Below are positions 7,956 to 14,236 of a stretch of 16,228 bases of DNA, in pieces (the first letter of the stretch is position 1; each line of letters starts with the position of its first letter). Position numbers and translations under genes: made by a program. The stretch spans positions 1 through 16,228 of the forward strand of contig DAOUFX010000557.1 in assembly GCA_034429675.1 (NCBI GenBank), in the 5' to 3' direction. The notes beneath the pieces were generated by a model that saw nothing but the letters and a program-made list of their open reading frames with translations, searched no databases and had not been told where the DNA came from. This DNA is from JAKQHY01 sp034429675 (GTDB taxonomy: Bacteria > Chloroflexota > Anaerolineae > B4-G1 > SLSP01).

Positions 7956-8492
7956 ATGCAATCCTGGAAGACGCTTGCGCGTCAATCGCTTCTCAATCAT
8001 GGCAAATTCCTGCAGGTCGAAGCGCACACGGTGCAACTGCCCGACGGGCGCATCATCACCGACTGGCCCTGGGTCATCACGCCGGATTATATCAACGTCG
8101 TGGCCATCACCGAAGAGGGTCGGTTCCTCTGCTTTCGCCAGACCAAATACAGCGTTGACGGGACCTCGCTGGCGCCGGTGGGCGGGTACATCGAGCCGGG
8201 CGAAGACCCGTTGGAAACGGCGAAACGCGAACTGCACGAGGAAACCGGCTACGCGGCCGCCGAATGGCTGGCGCTGGGCCGCTATCCCGTAGACGGCAAT
8301 CGCGGCGCCGGCGTCGCCTACCCTTTCCTGGCGCGCGGCGCGCGCCTCGTCGCACCCACCCACGCCGACGACCTGGAAGAACAAGAGCTGCTGCTGCTCA
8401 CCCGCGCCGAAGTCGAAGCCGCGCTGAACGCCGGCGAATTCAAGTTGCTCCCCTGGGCTCTCGCCGTCGCGCTGGCGCTGCGACACGCATAG
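7956..8492 (+). CDS. Nudix hydrolase (ADP-ribose pyrophosphatase-like)
   Basis: The protein has 178 residues. A complete Nudix box is visible: G77, x5, E83, x7, R91-E92-L93-H94-E95-E96-T97-G98-Y99. The surrounding fold (WPWVITPDYINVVAITEEGRF and the AYPFLARG strand) resembles ADP-ribose/NDP-sugar pyrophosphatases, which cleave nucleoside diphosphates linked to another moiety using Mg ions held by the box glutamates. The start at 7956 is set by AAGGAG at 7945-7950. That site overlaps the end of the upstream STAND gene, whose stop is only 2 bases away, so translation is probably coupled. The open frame continues upstream, but that part lies within the STAND gene. The substrate is not determined. 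Confidence 0.88.
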   Translation: MQSWKTLARQSLLNHGKFLQVEAHTVQLPDGRIITDWPWVITPDYINVVAITEEGRFLCFRQTKYSVDGTSLAPVGGYIEPGEDPLETAKRELHEETGYAAAEWLALGRYPVDGNRGAGVAYPFLARGARLVAPTHADDLEEQELLLLTRAEVEAALNAGEFKLLPWALAVALALRHA

Positions 8493-8506
8493 AAGGACGC
8501 GCCCTT

Positions 8507-9493
8507 ATGCTATCTCAAAGAGTCTTTCAAACGCCGCGCATTGTGGTCAGTCAATGCCTGGGATTTGCCGCCTGCCGCTACAACGGCGCAACCATCCCTG
8601 ACGACTTTGTCAAACGCCTCGAAGCGCACGTCACCTGCGTCACAGTCTGCCCGGAGGTCGAAATCGGACTGGGAGTTCCACGCGATCCCATCCGCATCAT
8701 CCAGAGCGACCACACCCCCCACCTGGTGCAACCGGCAACCGGCGCGGATGTCACGGAGAAAATGCAGGCGTTCTCCCGGCGCTTTCTGGAGAATCTCACC
8801 GACATTGATGGATTTATCCTCAAAGGGCGTTCGCCCTCGTGCGGCATCCAGGACGTCAAAATACATCACGGCGCAGAAAAAGGCGCCTTTCGCTCCAAGG
8901 GCCGCGGCTTCTTTGGGCAAGCTGTCCTGGAACGCTACCCGCACCTGCCCGTGGAAGAAGAAGGGCGGCTGACCAGCGCCGTCATCCGCGAGCATTTCCT
9001 CACGGCCATCTTCGCCCTGGCCGACTTTCGCGCCGTCAAAACCGCCAACACGCTGTATGAACTGATCCAATTCCACGGCAGAAACAAGTTGCTCTGGATG
9101 GCCTGCAACGAAAAGCAGCTGCGCCTGATGGGGCCGATCGTGGCGAACCGCGAGAAGAAATCCCCGCGCGAGGTCATTCAAGCCTACGAACCGCATCTAT
9201 GGCAGACCCTGGCGCGCCCGCCGCGCCGCGCCTCCGGCGTCAACGCGCTGATGCACGCCTTCGGCTACTTCAAGGAACAATTATCGCCGGAAGAGAAAGC
9301 CTATTTCCTGGAGCTGTTGGAGAAGTATCGCCTTAAAAAGATTACGTTGACCATCCCCACCACGCTCATCGAGTCATGGATCGTGCGTTTTGGCGAACCC
9401 TACCTCGCGCAACAAACTCTCTTCAGCCCTTACCCGGAAACGTTGCAAACCCCGGATGACTCGCAATGTCACAAACAAGGAGACTTGCCATGA
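8507..9493 (+). CDS. DUF523-DUF1722 fusion, TudS-like thiouracil/thiouridine desulfidase candidate
   Basis: The protein has 328 residues. Residues 10 to about 155 match DUF523, with SQCLGFAACRYNG (C17, C23), CPEVEIGLGVPRDP (C48, E50) and LKGRSPSCG (C112). C17, C48 and C112 correspond to the conserved cysteines expected to hold an iron-sulfur cluster. Residues about 163-310 are a YbgA-type DUF1722 domain ending in the FSPYP motif. TudS enzymes of the DUF523 family remove sulfur from 2-thiouracil or 4-thiouridine phosphate, and DUF523-DUF1722 fusions are known. The desulfidase role here is inferred. ATG 8507 is chosen because the open frame upstream runs through the Nudix gene and GAAGGA (8492-8496) lies at suitable distance. 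The stop overlaps the next start as ATGA. Confidence 0.82.
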   Translation: MLSQRVFQTPRIVVSQCLGFAACRYNGATIPDDFVKRLEAHVTCVTVCPEVEIGLGVPRDPIRIIQSDHTPHLVQPATGADVTEKMQAFSRRFLENLTDIDGFILKGRSPSCGIQDVKIHHGAEKGAFRSKGRGFFGQAVLERYPHLPVEEEGRLTSAVIREHFLTAIFALADFRAVKTANTLYELIQFHGRNKLLWMACNEKQLRLMGPIVANREKKSPREVIQAYEPHLWQTLARPPRRASGVNALMHAFGYFKEQLSPEEKAYFLELLEKYRLKKITLTIPTTLIESWIVRFGEPYLAQQTLFSPYPETLQTPDDSQCHKQGDLP

Positions 9494-10395
9494 CCGATTC
9501 CACCGCCGGCATTTTGTACGTCCTCTACCCGCTTGAAGGAATTCTGATGATCGCCATCGGCGTCGCCTGGGGCGTCGCGCTCACGCGCAAGTTCTCATTG
9601 AGCTGGGGGCTATTCGGAATCGGGGCCGCCACCTTTGTGCTCTCGCAAGTGGTGCACCTGCCGCTCAACAGTTTCCTTACGCTGTTATTCCAGAAGGGCA
9701 TTCTGCCAGCGCCGCCGGAAGCGTGGCGTCTGCCCTTCAACGCCGTCGTTCTGGGGCTTTCCGCCGGGTTCTGCGAAGAAGTGGCGCGTTACTGCGTCTA
9801 CCGTTGGTGGGCCAAAGATGCGCGCTCGTGGCGGAAAGGAGTCCTCTTCGGCGCCGGACACGGCGGGGTTGAAGCCGCGCTCCTTGGCGGAATGGTGCTG
9901 TTGAGTTTCTTCCAGATGGTTTCTCTACGCACGAGCGATTTGTCCGCGGTGGTGCCCGCCGAACAGCTCGCGCTGGCGCAACAACAGGTGGATGCTTTTT
10001 GGAGCGCGCCGTGGTATCTGCCACTCGTCGGTGTGTTCGAACGAGCCTTCACCGTGCCCGTCCATATAGGATTCGCGGTGATTGTGCTTCAGGCGTTCAC
10101 CCGCAAGCAAATCCGCTGGCTGTGGCTGGCCATCGGCTGGCACGCGCTGATAGACGCGCTGGCCGTCATTCTCATGCCAACATGGGGAGTCTTCGCCTCC
10201 GAAGTCGCGGTCTTTGTCGTCAGTTGCCTTAGCGCGGTAATAATCTGGCGCCTGTACCAACCGGAGCCGGTCAAAGCGCAATCCGGGCCGCCACCACCTG
10301 CGCCGCTGACGGCAAAAGACCTCGCAGCGGCGCAGGGTGTCGAACCTGCCGATGAAACTTCCGAGACGTTGCAGGACACACGTTACAGCCAATAG
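9490..10395 (+). CDS. YhfC-type glutamic intramembrane protease family protein
   Basis: The protein has 301 residues and about seven or eight hydrophobic segments (roughly 8-31, 38-66, 82-105, 116-144, 174-203, 209-226 and 230-250). Polar residues characteristic of CPBP/YhfC proteases sit inside or next to them: CEEVARY with E96, E97 and R100; GHGGVEA with H124 and E128; FER with E184 and R185; H192; and WHALIDA with H218 and D222. The C-terminal 50 residues are Pro/Ala-rich and hydrophilic. By family the protein should cleave or bind membrane substrates, but the substrate is unknown. ATG 9490 follows AAGGAG (9477-9482) by 7 bases and overlaps the upstream stop (ATGA). It is preferred over the ATG at 9466. 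An ABC transporter follows 18 bases later, a possible partner. Confidence 0.8.
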   Translation: MTDSTAGILYVLYPLEGILMIAIGVAWGVALTRKFSLSWGLFGIGAATFVLSQVVHLPLNSFLTLLFQKGILPAPPEAWRLPFNAVVLGLSAGFCEEVARYCVYRWWAKDARSWRKGVLFGAGHGGVEAALLGGMVLLSFFQMVSLRTSDLSAVVPAEQLALAQQQVDAFWSAPWYLPLVGVFERAFTVPVHIGFAVIVLQAFTRKQIRWLWLAIGWHALIDALAVILMPTWGVFASEVAVFVVSCLSAVIIWRLYQPEPVKAQSGPPPPAPLTAKDLAAAQGVEPADETSETLQDTRYSQ

Positions 10396-10413
10396 GACGA
10401 CGACAAAAAGACT

Positions 10414-11340
10414 ATGATCATACACGCAGAAAATTTAACCAAACACTTTCCTGTCAAAAAACAAGAACCCATCCTGGCCGTAGATCACCTGAACCTGGAC
10501 ATAGAGGAAGGGGAGGTCTTCGGCTTCCTGGGCCCGAACGGAGCGGGCAAAACGACGACGGTGCGCATGCTGACCACGCTCATCGCCCCCAACGAAGGCA
10601 GCGCCGAGATCAATGGCTTTCGCCTCGGTCAGGCCGATCAGGACATCCGCCGCACCGTCGGCATCCTCACCGAATCCCCCGGCATGTACGACAACCTGAG
10701 CGCGGAACGCAACCTGTCCATCTTCGCCAGCCTCTACGAAGTCAAAGACATCGCCGGGCAGGTCGAGAAATACCTGCGCATGCTCGGTCTGTGGGAACGC
10801 CGCAGCGACCCGGCCGGCACTTTCTCCAAGGGCATGAAGCAGAAGCTCGCCATCGCCCGCGCGCTGCTCCACGAGCCGCGGCTGGTGTTCCTCGACGAGC
10901 CGACCGCCGGGCTGGACCCTGAGGCCTCACGGTTGGTGCGCGAATTCATCGGCGAGCTGCGCCGGGAAGGACGCACCATCTTCCTCTGCACGCACAACCT
11001 CGACGAAGCCGACCGCCTGTGCGACCGCATCGGCGTCTTCAAGACGCATCTGGTGGTGGTGGACACGCCCGCGAACCTGCGCACGCAGCTCTTCGGCCGG
11101 CGCGTGGTCTTTCACCTGCGTCAGGCCGACTCCACCCTCGCCCCGGCCATCGGCAAACTGGACTTTGTCAAGGAAGCGCAATGCGTGGACAACAAACTCG
11201 TCGTCACCCTGGACGATCCCGAAGCCCGCAACCCCGACGTCGTGCGCGCCCTGGTCGGCCTCGGCGCCGACATCCAATTCGTCGGCGAACTGCGCCGTTC
11301 GCTCGAAGACGTGTATATGCAACTGATGCAGAAAGGGTGA
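10414..11340 (+). CDS. ABC transporter ATP-binding protein
   Basis: The protein has 308 residues. The nucleotide-binding domain covers about 1-225 with Walker A GPNGAGKTT (40-48), Walker B VFLDEP (D161, E162) and H-loop H194 in CTHN. The signature segment is FSKGMKQ (137-143), the variant common in ABC-2 drug/Na-type exporters. The C-terminal 80 residues (FHLRQADS onward) form the accessory domain usual in this group. It energises export through the permease encoded at 11444. The ATG at 10414 lies 18 bases after the protease stop with only a weak AGGA site, so initiation may depend on coupling. The substrate is unknown. Confidence 0.93.
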   Translation: MIIHAENLTKHFPVKKQEPILAVDHLNLDIEEGEVFGFLGPNGAGKTTTVRMLTTLIAPNEGSAEINGFRLGQADQDIRRTVGILTESPGMYDNLSAERNLSIFASLYEVKDIAGQVEKYLRMLGLWERRSDPAGTFSKGMKQKLAIARALLHEPRLVFLDEPTAGLDPEASRLVREFIGELRREGRTIFLCTHNLDEADRLCDRIGVFKTHLVVVDTPANLRTQLFGRRVVFHLRQADSTLAPAIGKLDFVKEAQCVDNKLVVTLDDPEARNPDVVRALVGLGADIQFVGELRRSLEDVYMQLMQKG

Positions 11341-11352
11341 AAAGCGGGGGGA

Positions 11353-11375
11353 CGTGAAGCGTGAAACGTGAGAAG
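11353..11375. repeat. Short tandem array, unit CGTGAAR, period 7
   Basis: Three units read CGTGAAG, CGTGAAA and CGTGAGA just after the stop of the ABC ATPase. A second array with different units follows within ten bases. Coordinates may be off by one base. Confidence 0.55.
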
Positions 11376-11379
11376 AAAT

Positions 11380-11431
11380 CCGTAATCCGTAATCCGTAAT
11401 TCGCTGATTCGCTGACTCGCTGATTCGCTCA
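11380..11431. repeat. Tandem array CGTAATC (period 7) changing to CGCTGATT (period 8)
   Basis: About three CGTAATY units are followed by about four CGCTGATT-like units (variants CGCTGACT and CGCTCACT). The array fills the gap between the ABC ATPase and permease genes and stops directly before the GGAG ribosome site at 11434-11437. If the two genes share a transcript, the array is transcribed. Unit borders are read by eye and may shift by one base. Confidence 0.7.
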
Positions 11432-11443
11432 CTGGAGCCTGAC

Positions 11444-12241
11444 ATGCAAAAAATCAAAACGATTATGCTCAAAGAATGGGCCGAGGTTTTCAAAAACCGG
11501 ATGGTCCTGTTTACCGTGATTTTCCTTCCGCTCATCTTCGCCATCATGCCGCTGGGCACTTTGTACTCGATGCGCTCAATAAGCAATGACATCGGAGATA
11601 TCTCCTCGGCCGGCATCCCGCTAGAAGCGACGAAGCTTTGCCCGCCCGATCTGAGCGGAGGAGAATGTTTCCAGGTGTATCTGGCAAGCCAGTTTATGCT
11701 GTTGTTTATGATCACTCCCCTGATCATTCCCATCAACATCGCCGCATACTCCATCGTGGGTGAGAAAACTACGCGCAGTCTGGAGCCGCTGTTGGCGACG
11801 CCTATCACGACGATGGAACTGCTGCTGGGCAAAAATCTGGCGGCAACCATCCCCGCCGCCCTGGCGACCTGGGGTGGATTTCTGATCTACGCCCTGGGCG
11901 CCGTTTTCATCGTCGAAAGCCACAAAGTGTTGGCGACGCTATTCAACCCGCTCTGGTGGCTCGCCATCCTGATCGTTGGGCCGCTCCTGGCGATTCTGTC
12001 CGTCAACTTCAGCCTGATGATCTCCTCGCGTGTCAACGACCCACGGGTCGCCGAGCAGTTGTCGTCGGTCATCATCATGCCGGTGATGGTATTGTTCTTC
12101 GGGCAGATTACCGGCTTCCTGATTCTCAACCAGTGGTTGGTGCTGCTGCTGACCCTGTTGCTGATCGGACTGGACGCGCTGGCGATCTATCTTTCAGTGC
12201 AATTTTTCCAGCGTGAGGTTATCCTCACCCGCTGGAAGTAA
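11444..12241 (+). CDS. ABC-2 type transporter permease
   Basis: The protein has 265 residues. It begins with a short cytoplasmic helix typical of ABC-2 permeases (KIKTIMLKEWAEVFKNR), followed by about six membrane segments. The first is near 20-43 and the second near 78-105. The remaining four are near 120-150, 165-190, 200-228 and 230-258. A soluble extracytoplasmic loop at about 44-77 contains two cysteines (LCPPDLSGGECF) that could form a disulfide. The motif GEKTTRSLEPLLATP is characteristic of the NatB/ABC-2 export group. It pairs with the ATPase encoded at 10414, probably as a homodimer. A GGAG site at 11434-11437 supports ATG 11444. Confidence 0.9.
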   Translation: MQKIKTIMLKEWAEVFKNRMVLFTVIFLPLIFAIMPLGTLYSMRSISNDIGDISSAGIPLEATKLCPPDLSGGECFQVYLASQFMLLFMITPLIIPINIAAYSIVGEKTTRSLEPLLATPITTMELLLGKNLAATIPAALATWGGFLIYALGAVFIVESHKVLATLFNPLWWLAILIVGPLLAILSVNFSLMISSRVNDPRVAEQLSSVIIMPVMVLFFGQITGFLILNQWLVLLLTLLLIGLDALAIYLSVQFFQREVILTRWK

Positions 12242-12243
12242 AC

Positions 12244-12299
12244 TAGGGATTAGGGATTAGGGATTAGGGAATTGGGAATTGGGAATTGGGAATTGGGAA
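12244..12299. repeat. Tandem heptamer array, TAGGGAT x4 then TTGGGAA x4
   Basis: Four units of TAGGGAT (12244-12271, the last ending in A) pass without a break into four units of TTGGGAA (12272-12299), giving eight heptamers in exact register. The array begins two bases after the permease stop. The unit change by two bases at constant period suggests growth and drift of one ancestral heptamer. Confidence 0.9.
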
Positions 12300-12304
12300 G
12301 GCAT

Positions 12305-12344
12305 TTCCTCAATTCCTCAATTCCTCAATCCCTCAATCACCCAA
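12305..12344. repeat. Tandem octamer array, unit TTCCTCAA x5 (degenerating)
   Basis: Three perfect TTCCTCAA units (12305-12328) are followed by TCCCTCAA and TCACCCAA. The reverse complement of the unit, TTGAGGAA, differs from the preceding TTGGGAA unit by one extra A, so the two arrays can fold back on one another. The array ends just before the AAAGGA ribosome site at 12357-12362 of the next gene. Confidence 0.88.
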
Positions 12345-12369
12345 TCCCCCGCCTTCAAAGGAAATAATG

Positions 12370-13140
12370 ATGAAAAAACATACACAACGATTAACAATGC
12401 TATGGGTTGGCCTGCTGCTTCTGTGGATGATTGCGCCGGCGCGAGCGCAGGCCCCTACCCCCGAAATGACCCTCCACCTGCGGCGCGACTTCGGGTATGG
12501 CGCGGGAATGGATTTGCAGGGCGCCTTCAGCCTGCGGGTTGACGCGCCGGACGACGTGCAACGGGTCGAGTTCCAGGTAGACGGGGAGTTCCTGGCCGAG
12601 ATCGCCCAGCCGCCGTTCCATTGGCAGGGCAACACCGATAATTTCGAACCGGGGCTGCACAAATTTGTGGCGATCGGATACACCGGCGACGGGCGCGAGC
12701 TGCGGGCGCAAGAAGTGAGCTCCAATTTCCTGAGCGCCGAAGAGGCCCAGAAGGCCACCGGCAACATCCTCGTTCCGATGCTCGGCGGCATTTTCGGTCT
12801 GATGCTCATTTCTTTCCTGGTGACGTCCCTGCTCAGCAGACAGAAAGGTCCGGCGCCGGCGCCCGGCGCGCCGCGCAACTACGGCGCGGCCGGCGGCGCG
12901 ATCTGCCCGAAATGCGGACGGCCTTTCAGCCGCCACTTCTTCGCCCCCAACATGGTCCTCGGCAAGCTGGAGCGCTGCCCGTACTGCGGCAAATGGAGCG
13001 TCGTCGCAGCCCGTTCGGCGGCAGAGCTGGCCGCCGCCGAAGCCGCCGAAGTCGCCACAGCGGCGCCGACCGTTGCCGAAATCAGCGAAGAAGAACGCCT
13101 GCGCCGCGACCTGGAAGCATCCCGCTACCGGGAAGAGTAG
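12370..13140 (+). CDS. Secretion-signal, Ig-like ectodomain, single TM, cytoplasmic zinc ribbon protein
   Basis: The protein has 256 residues. Residues 1-28 look like a signal peptide (KKHTQR, hydrophobic core, then APARAQA). Residues about 32-124 resemble a bacterial Ig-like beta domain (VQRVEFQVDGEFLAEI, then PPFHWQ and GLHKFVAIGY). One membrane helix spans about 131-156. The tail has a zinc ribbon, C179-P-K-C182 with C203-P-Y-C206, then an Ala/Glu-rich helical end. Function is unknown. The topology suggests an outside sensing or adhesion domain linked to a cytosolic metal-binding knob. ATG 12370 (or 12367) follows AAAGGA at 12357-12362. The in-frame ATG at 12286 is rejected because the intervening codons are repeat array and would place extra residues before the signal peptide. 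Confidence 0.75.
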   Translation: MKKHTQRLTMLWVGLLLLWMIAPARAQAPTPEMTLHLRRDFGYGAGMDLQGAFSLRVDAPDDVQRVEFQVDGEFLAEIAQPPFHWQGNTDNFEPGLHKFVAIGYTGDGRELRAQEVSSNFLSAEEAQKATGNILVPMLGGIFGLMLISFLVTSLLSRQKGPAPAPGAPRNYGAAGGAICPKCGRPFSRHFFAPNMVLGKLERCPYCGKWSVVAARSAAELAAAEAAEVATAAPTVAEISEEERLRRDLEASRYREE

Positions 13141-13148
13141 AGGTAAAG

Positions 13149-13823
13149 ATGAACCCACATATCCGGCAAATTGAGGCTTTTGTCAGAGAAACGCTGAACA
13201 CGGCCGCCAACCCCGACATGAAAATCGGCCACGACCTCAAGCACGTCTTGCGGGTGCGCCGCAGCGCGTTGCGCATTGCCATCGAAGAAGGCTACGTGGC
13301 GCTGGATTGCGTCGAGGCAGCGGCGCTGTTGCACGACATCGGGCTGGCCGCCGTCACGGAGCGCAGTCGCCACGGCGAGGTCGGCGCGGAGATGGCCGCG
13401 CGGTTTTTGCAGGAGCAGGGGACGTTCGCTGCGTCCGAAATCACGGAGATCGCCAGAGCCATCCGCGACCACAACGCCGTCGGGGAGGTCAAGCGGACCC
13501 CGCTGGGATTCATCCTGCGCGATGCGGATATTCTGGATATGCTCGGCGCGGTGGGGTTGATGCGCGCGTTCACGTCGAAGTACGCCCTGCCGGAATACGA
13601 TCCCGACAACGTCAAAGGGGAAACCTGGGGATTGAGCGCGGCTGAATTCACCAGCCGCGCCCAGGCCGGTATGGGCGCCGGAGCGACCATCATGGATCAG
13701 GTCAACCTGCAAATCGCCGTCGCCGACGATCTGCACACGGCCACGGCCCGGCAGATCGCCGCGCCGCGGGTCGAATTTATGCGGGCCTTCGTCACACAAC
13801 TGGCCGAAGAGATTGCGGGTTGA
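13149..13823 (+). CDS. HD-domain phosphohydrolase
   Basis: The protein has 224 residues in a single HD fold. Metal ligands are visible as H28 or H32 in GHDLKH, the H62-D63 pair in ALLHDIG, H75, H108 and D127 in RDADILD. Family members hydrolyse phosphate esters of nucleotides or related compounds, and the substrate here is not evident. ATG 13149 has AGAGG (13139-13143) with 5-base spacing that overlaps the stop of the preceding gene. The longer open frame upstream lies inside that gene and is rejected. Its 3' end overlaps the next gene by four bases (TTGA), which suggests that the two products are made together and perhaps act on the same nucleotide pool. Confidence 0.87.
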   Translation: MNPHIRQIEAFVRETLNTAANPDMKIGHDLKHVLRVRRSALRIAIEEGYVALDCVEAAALLHDIGLAAVTERSRHGEVGAEMAARFLQEQGTFAASEITEIARAIRDHNAVGEVKRTPLGFILRDADILDMLGAVGLMRAFTSKYALPEYDPDNVKGETWGLSAAEFTSRAQAGMGAGATIMDQVNLQIAVADDLHTATARQIAAPRVEFMRAFVTQLAEEIAG

Positions 13824-14233
13824 GAGAGCGAGCCTACCTCGCCATCAAATATCACGAAGACCACGCCAATCGCGCGCGCATCGAAGCCATCACGAGAGCG
13901 CTCGAAACTCACGGATTCGATGCCTACTGCGTCGACCGCGACCTGGAAGCATGGGGCGCCGTTCACTTTGATTCCCCCACCCTGATGCAAAAATCCTTCG
14001 AAGCCATCGCCGCAAGCGCTCTGGTCGTGGTTGACCTGAGCGAAAAGGGCGTCGGCGTCGGCATCGAGGCAGGGTACGCCCACGCTTTGCACATCCCCAT
14101 CGTGGTCGTCGCGAGCGCCGGTTCCCCGATCTCCGAAACCTTGCGCGGTATCGCCGCACAAATCGCGTTTTATCGCTGCCCTCAGGACCTCATGCAGTTC
14201 TTCGCAGAAGTACGCCGGTCGTTGCCAGAATAG
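13820..14233 (+). CDS. Nucleoside 2-deoxyribosyltransferase-like protein (TTG start)
   Basis: The protein has 137 residues. Its fold pattern matches small Rcl/DNPH1-like N-glycosidases and deoxyribosyltransferases: an opening strand AYLAIKY, helix, strand, then VVVDLSEKGVGVGIEAGYA, in which D72 and E83 are the expected substrate and nucleophile acids, followed by strand IPIVVVA. Such enzymes break or transfer the N-glycosidic bond of (deoxy)nucleotides. Translation starts at TTG 13820, which overlaps the upstream TGA as TTGA. There is no in-frame ATG before residue 56, and the N-terminal strand is needed for the fold, so the TTG is preferred. It ends 3 bases from the convergent mnmA stop. The exact reaction is unknown. 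Confidence 0.7.
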   Translation: MRERAYLAIKYHEDHANRARIEAITRALETHGFDAYCVDRDLEAWGAVHFDSPTLMQKSFEAIAASALVVVDLSEKGVGVGIEAGYAHALHIPIVVVASAGSPISETLRGIAAQIAFYRCPQDLMQFFAEVRRSLPE

Positions 14234-14236
14234 CTT

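Noticed and set aside
8264..8506. Upstream extension of the DUF523-DUF1722 frame
   Set aside because: This part lies within the Nudix gene, is Arg/Pro-rich as expected of a shadow frame, and has no homology features.
12244..12271. TAGGGAT repeats as telomere-like DNA
   Set aside because: There are only four units inside a gene cluster, and they change to TTGGGAA. Resemblance to telomere heptamers is superficial.
11353..12344. CRISPR array
   Set aside because: The units are 7-8 bases with no spacers and no cas genes are nearby.
12286..12369. Longer N-terminus of the Ig/zinc-ribbon protein, and a separate short frame at 12279-12542
   Set aside because: The codons are formed by the tandem arrays. 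A signal peptide begins at 12370 with a good ribosome site.
12912..13148. Longer N-terminus of the HD protein
   Set aside because: It lies in another frame of the zinc-ribbon gene, and ATG 13149 has a proper ribosome site.
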